A DNA stretch of 64,000 nt from Plasmopara viticola (Eukaryota; Oomycota; Peronosporomycetes; Peronosporales; Peronosporaceae). Of this stretch, positions 59,167 through 64,000 are shown piece by piece (the first letter of the stretch is position 1; each line of letters begins with the position of its first letter). Under the pieces are notes generated by a model. That model was not told the origin of the DNA, did no database searches, and saw nothing but the letters and a program-made list of their open reading frames with translations. The stretch covers positions 1,364,001-1,428,000 of the forward strand of contig MBPM02000001.1 in the NCBI GenBank assembly GCA_001695595.3, read 5' to 3'. The translations under genes and the position numbers were made by a program.

Positions 59167-60062
59167 CAACAAGTGTCGGTTTATATAAAGAAAAGGCTAT
59201 TTTGTCGTATTTGTCATAGTATTTGAACACAGCTCCATCGCTTCGAATGTTTTCAATAATTGAATGCAATTGTGTCCCGTACCAATGCACCATTTCTGTA
59301 TCTGGCATTTAGTATTGTTAATGAGATAATCTTCCTTACTATCAAAGAGAAGAGCTTCTCTATCTTTTGTGAAAATCGCTTTTTTTGAGTATTTTGAACT
59401 GGATAATTTCTTCTGCTTTTGAGCTATTATTTAGGACGCAAAACGCTAACATTTTCTGATCACATCGATTCTTTCATCTTTGGAATAACTCCGTTCATCC
59501 CAATTCATCTGTATCGTCTGATTTAATTTATAATGACTTTATATTAACAAAGTGAAAATATCTTATTAAAATCGTAAGAACTTCCAATTATTCAGGTCGA
59601 TTGTGTTGTGAAGCATACAAATACAGCAACCCACGATAGTCATCATTGGTCGCTCGTTACTGTTTGTCGTTGTATCTCGAAAGTTCGAGAGCTCTTGAAG
59701 GTCCCAACCCCATTAAATCGCAGATTCCATTGTTGCACATACAAACCTAATGCCCAATACCTGGATCTAACCGAAGTAATTTGATGTAGTTTCCATTAGA
59801 GCGAAGCTCCAAAGCCCTTGGCGCAAGCCAGAGATCTTGCAAAGCTCTGAAGCCCTTGGTGCAAGAGCGAGCTTTTTTGCCTTCGGGCTATTCCCTTAGT
59901 GGGGCTTGCATTTTTCTAAGATTTTTACTACACCATCGATAAAAATGGAAATCCAGCTGATTTGTGACTCAATAGCTTTCGAATAAAAAAAGAAAGTTTC
60001 ACTATCTGATATTTGATTATAGCTAATCAATATACAACAATTATTAACATATAATTTCAATC
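59167..60062. other. AT-rich stretch with a short direct duplication
   Basis: No gene recognised. At about 59803-59875 a unit resembling aagctc-aagccctggcaa (agctccaaagcccttggcgc and agctctgaagcccttggtgc) occurs twice in tandem, about 40 bp apart. The composition is already like the viral-type block to the right. Confidence 0.45.
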
Positions 60063-61680
60063 ATGAGTGGTAGCACGCAAATAGCAGATTTGTTTTCATT
60101 CGATTCAACAACTAATCCAGATCCAGTTGTCAGTGTAAGCAAAGACAAGCGTGTTGTAAATATAGTTTATGACAACAACGGTTTGTATCAATCGAGAAAT
60201 GTGCGACTTCACAATTAAATAGCTCGACCGGCTACGGCAGCCTTCGAGATGCATATGTAGTCTTTCGTTATGGAGTAACGATTAAAATTAAATCTCCTTC
60301 TGCTCTTAATGGTACTTTTTATCGATTTGCGGTAGGATTAGAGGCTGCTATATGGGAAATTAGCGGTTGAGATGACTGTAATAGTGTTATTACTAGCAAT
60401 GACTATATGAATATTGGAACTTTTTATAAGCTAAAACTGAATGATGTGATGATGATTTATTAAAGAACGGTGCAGGCTTCTATCTTGCTCCAAATGATGT
60501 AGTTAGTTTGAAATCCCCACAAAGCGGTAGTAACTACCGCTTCAACACTAGGAGATGATTTTGTATATTAATTTAGTTAGACTGTCACATTTGTAACAAC
60601 TGGTGCAATTTCAGGGGCAACTCCAGCTAAAACTAACGGACGAATCCAGCGTCTAGTTTGGAATCCATAACACATTGGTACCTCTGATGTCACTGGAGCA
60701 ACAATTTACACCAACAAACCCGCAGGTTGGCCGACAACGCGAAGTGGCGCGATTTTATCCAAAATTCAGCAACAAGGTACCAATGAATACGTGGCTGGAT
60801 TTACTACCGCAGGCGGTGTTGCTGTACGTTGTATTATATGTTAAAGCTTCGTTTAGTTGACCTCCATCCCTCTACCGGGTTGTTGATATCACAACTGCAA
60901 TTGGTGACTTAATGAGCTTATCGTCTCTCTCCCTAAACGGTTACTTTACGGCTCAGGTAATGCTATCAAGTGCAGCACCCGGTAATCCAAATGCAGAAAA
61001 ACTAAAAGCTGGTGGAGATGGCTCACTCTGAGAGACTTTCGACGTTATGTCCAACAACATTACACAGATCTCGACTTTTGGTCAATTCTCCCCATCTTTA
61101 GCGACTCGTCTGTATACTCCTTTCATCAATATCGCGAATCCAAGTCAAATTGTTGCTAAACCTGTCAAGAAAATCAATACCCTCAATTGCTACACACAAT
61201 ATTTTAGATCAAAAGCAGGCACTGATCAACAAAACTCTCAGTAAAACAAATTATTTGGCTTTCCATTATCTTCAAGCCAAAAGGCTGTTGAATACATTGC
61301 TATGATTCCATTTAGTGAAAACATTAATGGCCATTTCGTAAGCGCAACGAGTGTTGAACAATTTCAATCCCGTTTGACAGTGCTCCATGGACTTTTCAAC
61401 CAGGAGCTAGCATTCGCAATTTCCAAGGAATGGTTGGTAATCAAATTGTATAAAAACCACATGATTACTCATATGAATCGTTCCAAGACGAAGTCAAGAA
61501 GCTCGGAGCTGTTAATGGGGCCCTATCACTTGGGATTAGCGATAAAATGTTTGACTCCTACAAATGGGATGTTTGTCAGTGTGTTTTAATTGCAGATTGC
61601 TCTCGATTAACAAAATCAGATGTGCCTTAATCTATCCTAGTCTTTGGCAACAATACTTGCAGCCATAGAATGAAATGTCA
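60063..61680 (+). pseudogene. Decayed viral structural gene, capsid-like
   Basis: A single coding sequence appears broken into successive plus-strand frames. It begins at an ATG at 60063 (MSGSTQIADLFSFDS) and can be followed to about 61.68 kb, with breaks near 60220, 60368, 60464, 60557, 60668, 60840, 60866, 61030, 61243, 61450 and 61628. The pieces are rich in beta-strand-type residues and in Asn, Thr and Ser, with short blocks such as SLRDAYVVFRYGVTI, GRIQRLVWNP and VLIADCSRLTKSDVP near the end. The total of about 530 codons and this layout recall double-jelly-roll major capsid proteins of small eukaryotic DNA viruses (polinton-like group), but that is an inference from pattern. No host family matches. 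The region is strongly AT-rich. Confidence 0.4.
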
Positions 61681-61959
61681 AATTCTCGTCGTTTACGGTT
61701 GTTCTATGCCTTTTGAACGTCTAACCAGTAAAATGGTTTAATATGAGTAGATTGGTGTCCGCCAGCCGGCAAAAAAGTCTTTTTTATGACAAATCTATTG
61801 AGCTTTGCTCAAATATGCTTTAGCCCTATCTGAAGTTGCTTCAGACGTTGATTTTTTCTATCATAAAGAAGTTGATCGCCGTAATTTAACTATAGAAAAT
61901 GCTCATCTAATTATCTACAATGTCGTTGTCATCCAGATTCTTTCAATTTTCCATTTGGA

Positions 61960-62300
61960 GTCAATAAAAGTAAGTTTATGTATCCAGCTGCTCTTAGATC
62001 TTGATGAATAAATTTATTTTTTTGAAATTGTTCATCTGCCCTTTTGTATTTGTATTCATAAACATTAAAATGACATAATTTATCACAATAATCAGCCTCT
62101 ATTTGATCGATAATGTCCTTGCATCACCAATCCGGTGTACAATAAATTGATGAACACTGAATCGGACCACCAAACATAGCAGCGATACTCATTGTAACGG
62201 GGCCCAATTGACTTGTAGTGTACGCTGTAGATGTCCCGGTAGAACATAAGATCTCTCAACATTGAGTGTATTAGATACAGTTCCCTTAACATGAGAAAAA
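61960..62300 (-). pseudogene. Broken minus-strand coding segment next to the viral block
   Basis: One frame reads SQLGPVTM, then, after a stop, CKDIIDQIEADYCDKLCHFN and EYKYKRADEQFQ. It is charged and helical, in the same orientation as the fibre-like segment to its right. It may be that gene's C-terminus or a separate one. Confidence 0.3.
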
Positions 62301-62599
62301 GTACTCGGTGTTGTTATTTCAACTCCTTAACGCCTTTAGAATCATCTCAGTTGAGTGATTGACTCCTAATCTTAAGTCAAAATTAGTCAAATTGCCAATC
62401 CAAGTAGCATTTGTACTTGTCGCGATTGTTCCAAAGTTAATTTCAATACAGGAATCTATCGGAGACATATTGTTTGACTGCAAATCCAATACTTTCTGGT
62501 ATGAACCATCAACATGGTTTGCGGAGCCAAAGCAAGTAATTTGAACGTTGGCTTTAGCATTAAGATCAATAGCTCCAGTTAATAAACATCGAAAAGTCT

Positions 62600-64000
62600 T
62601 AATTAAATTTTTGGTTTCTGATTGAGTCTAGATCCCCAGCCACATCAGCTATTCTTTGACATAAATTTACTCCATGAGGCATATAATCGCTAAGATCGTT
62701 TTCAAACGCTACTCATGAAACGTTATATTGGCCATTTGCATTAGTTAGGGCCACTTATTTAATCCAAAAGCATTCGCATTAATAGTTCCGGTTTTCGTTG
62801 TAGCATCAGAGCTCGTCAAAATTATTTTTGCAATGTTCGTGACGCTTCTATTCAACAACAAGAGCTTTACTTGCACTTGCCGTCCCAGCAGTCGCTCTAG
62901 ATATATACTTTAGTTCAAAAGCGGACGATGTATTTAATGTTACACCAAGCTATAATTTCACCATAGAAGTATTATCAATATCATCAGAAGTATCGCACAG
63001 CAATCTTCAAGTTTAATTTTTATTTAGAAGAAGCTATGACTTGTACACAAACCATATCCTGAGCACCATCACTATCTTGAATCAAAGGTTCTCCATAAGT
63101 TGTATTACTTATTGATATATGAGTAGTCCATTTGTTATCGTAAGCGAAGTCGGTAATGATATATCTCCAGTCGATGCGATATTTGGCTGCGATGCAGCGC
63201 TCAATTGATTTTGTAGCACTTAGTGATCAAATTCCAGAAAGGGCTCCTGACGAAACACTTGTCGTTCTGTATTACTTGTTTGGGATACTAGATTGGTTGC
63301 TATAGATGCTCCGAAATTAGCGTTTCCATTAATAAAATGAAGCAAAACGTAAGTCGATGTCCCGTAAACCGAACGATTGTCCATGTGTAAAATTCACATT
63401 GAAGTGGTTGTCCCGCTACTTTATAGTAGACAACATTTCAAGAAATGTGATATTAGACTGAGCATCGGTTTGAAACGTTTCAGAATTGCTGTTGCTGTAC
63501 GAGTCGCTAGCGTTACAGTCGATCTTATTTTTGGTTGTGCTGCTAAAATTGTTCACAGCTAAACTGGTCGCTGATAAGGTACTTGCTGACAACGTATTCA
63601 AAATAGAGCCATTACCATTAGTTAGAGCTTACATAAAAACATATTGTTGACTGCAATGCTAGTGAAATTTTAATTAATGTTCGGAGACAGCATTGTGGTC
63701 AAACTGTTGTTGATAGATAAATGTACCTTCAGCAATCTAATTTTTACAGCAGTGCATCCGATGGGTTAGCAGGAGCAGTATTATGAATGTCTTCAATACC
63801 ATCGGATCCTATCGTAAATTTTCTATCTTCATTGGTTCTCAAATAAAGCGTATTTACTGTTGTACTACTAAGAATCTGATCTTTACAGAATCAAAAGATA
63901 ATGAGCATGTGCTACTCGATAGGGTGTTATTAAAAGTTTATGGAGAGATTCACTGATATTCAGTGTTGATAAAATTGTTCCTATTGACGTAATGTTAGGC
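62600..64000 (-). pseudogene. Decayed viral tail-fibre-like gene, runs off the right edge
   Basis: Minus-strand frames contain repetitive Ser/Thr/Ala/Leu-rich pieces typical of fibre or receptor-binding proteins of phages and large or polinton-like DNA viruses: NITSIGTILSTLNISESL at the edge, LSSTTVNTLYLRTNEDRKFT, NTLSASTLSATSLAVNNF at 63600, TLNTSSAFELKYISRATAGT near 62940, and TSSDATTKTGTINANAFGL near 62800. Stops and frameshifts recur every 30-60 codons. The gene enters from beyond 64000, so its N-terminus is not visible. Function is inferred from style of repeat, not from a named domain. Confidence 0.4.

Overview
The window looks like nuclear DNA of an oomycete, most likely a plant pathogen of the Phytophthora/downy-mildew group. 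The main evidence is a START-FYVE protein, a decayed Crinkler (CRN) effector with its ubiquitin-like LFLA-type header, and compact genes with short GT-AG introns of mostly 50-90 bp. Decayed Ty1/copia and Ty3/gypsy elements fit this. The species call is inference; no rRNA, tRNA, CRISPR array or organelle sequence was seen.

Layout. 1-1.1 kb holds an intact five-exon gene for a mitochondrial-type elongation factor P. 1.1-11 kb is gene-poor with a Ty3/gypsy remnant. 11-37.7 kb is a dense housekeeping block: a small membrane protein, a PP2C phosphatase, an 11-exon phosphomevalonate kinase, a low-complexity nuclear-type protein, two small conserved-type genes (one with a CFA20-like domain), a giant UBR-type N-recognin E3 ligase, two hypothetical genes, a Na+/H+ exchanger, pyruvate dehydrogenase E1-alpha, a USP39/Sad1 splicing factor and a spastin-like MIT-AAA ATPase. 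Convergent neighbours are 16-114 bp apart and divergent neighbours share 95-155 bp promoters. 37.7-48 kb is transposon debris, including a copia element with recognisable LTRs. 48-50 kb is the intact START-FYVE gene. 50-64 kb is gene-poor and is where the accessory material lies.

The most interesting stretch is 55.3-64 kb. An alpha-tubulin C-terminal fragment sits between roughly 80-bp imperfect inverted repeats (gene capture by a TIR element). It is followed by a 320-bp GC-rich retroelement with a perfect 12-bp target-site duplication, a frameshifted CRN gene with a PD-(D/E)XK-like C-terminal part, an inverted second copy of the GC-rich retroelement, and then about 4 kb of AT-rich, decayed sequence. 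That last block reads like two viral structural genes: a capsid-like gene on the plus strand and a tail-fibre-like gene on the minus strand that runs off the right edge.

Most housekeeping genes here were resolved by hand-splicing. Exon boundaries are inferred from reading frame, GT-AG signals and family conservation, not from transcripts.
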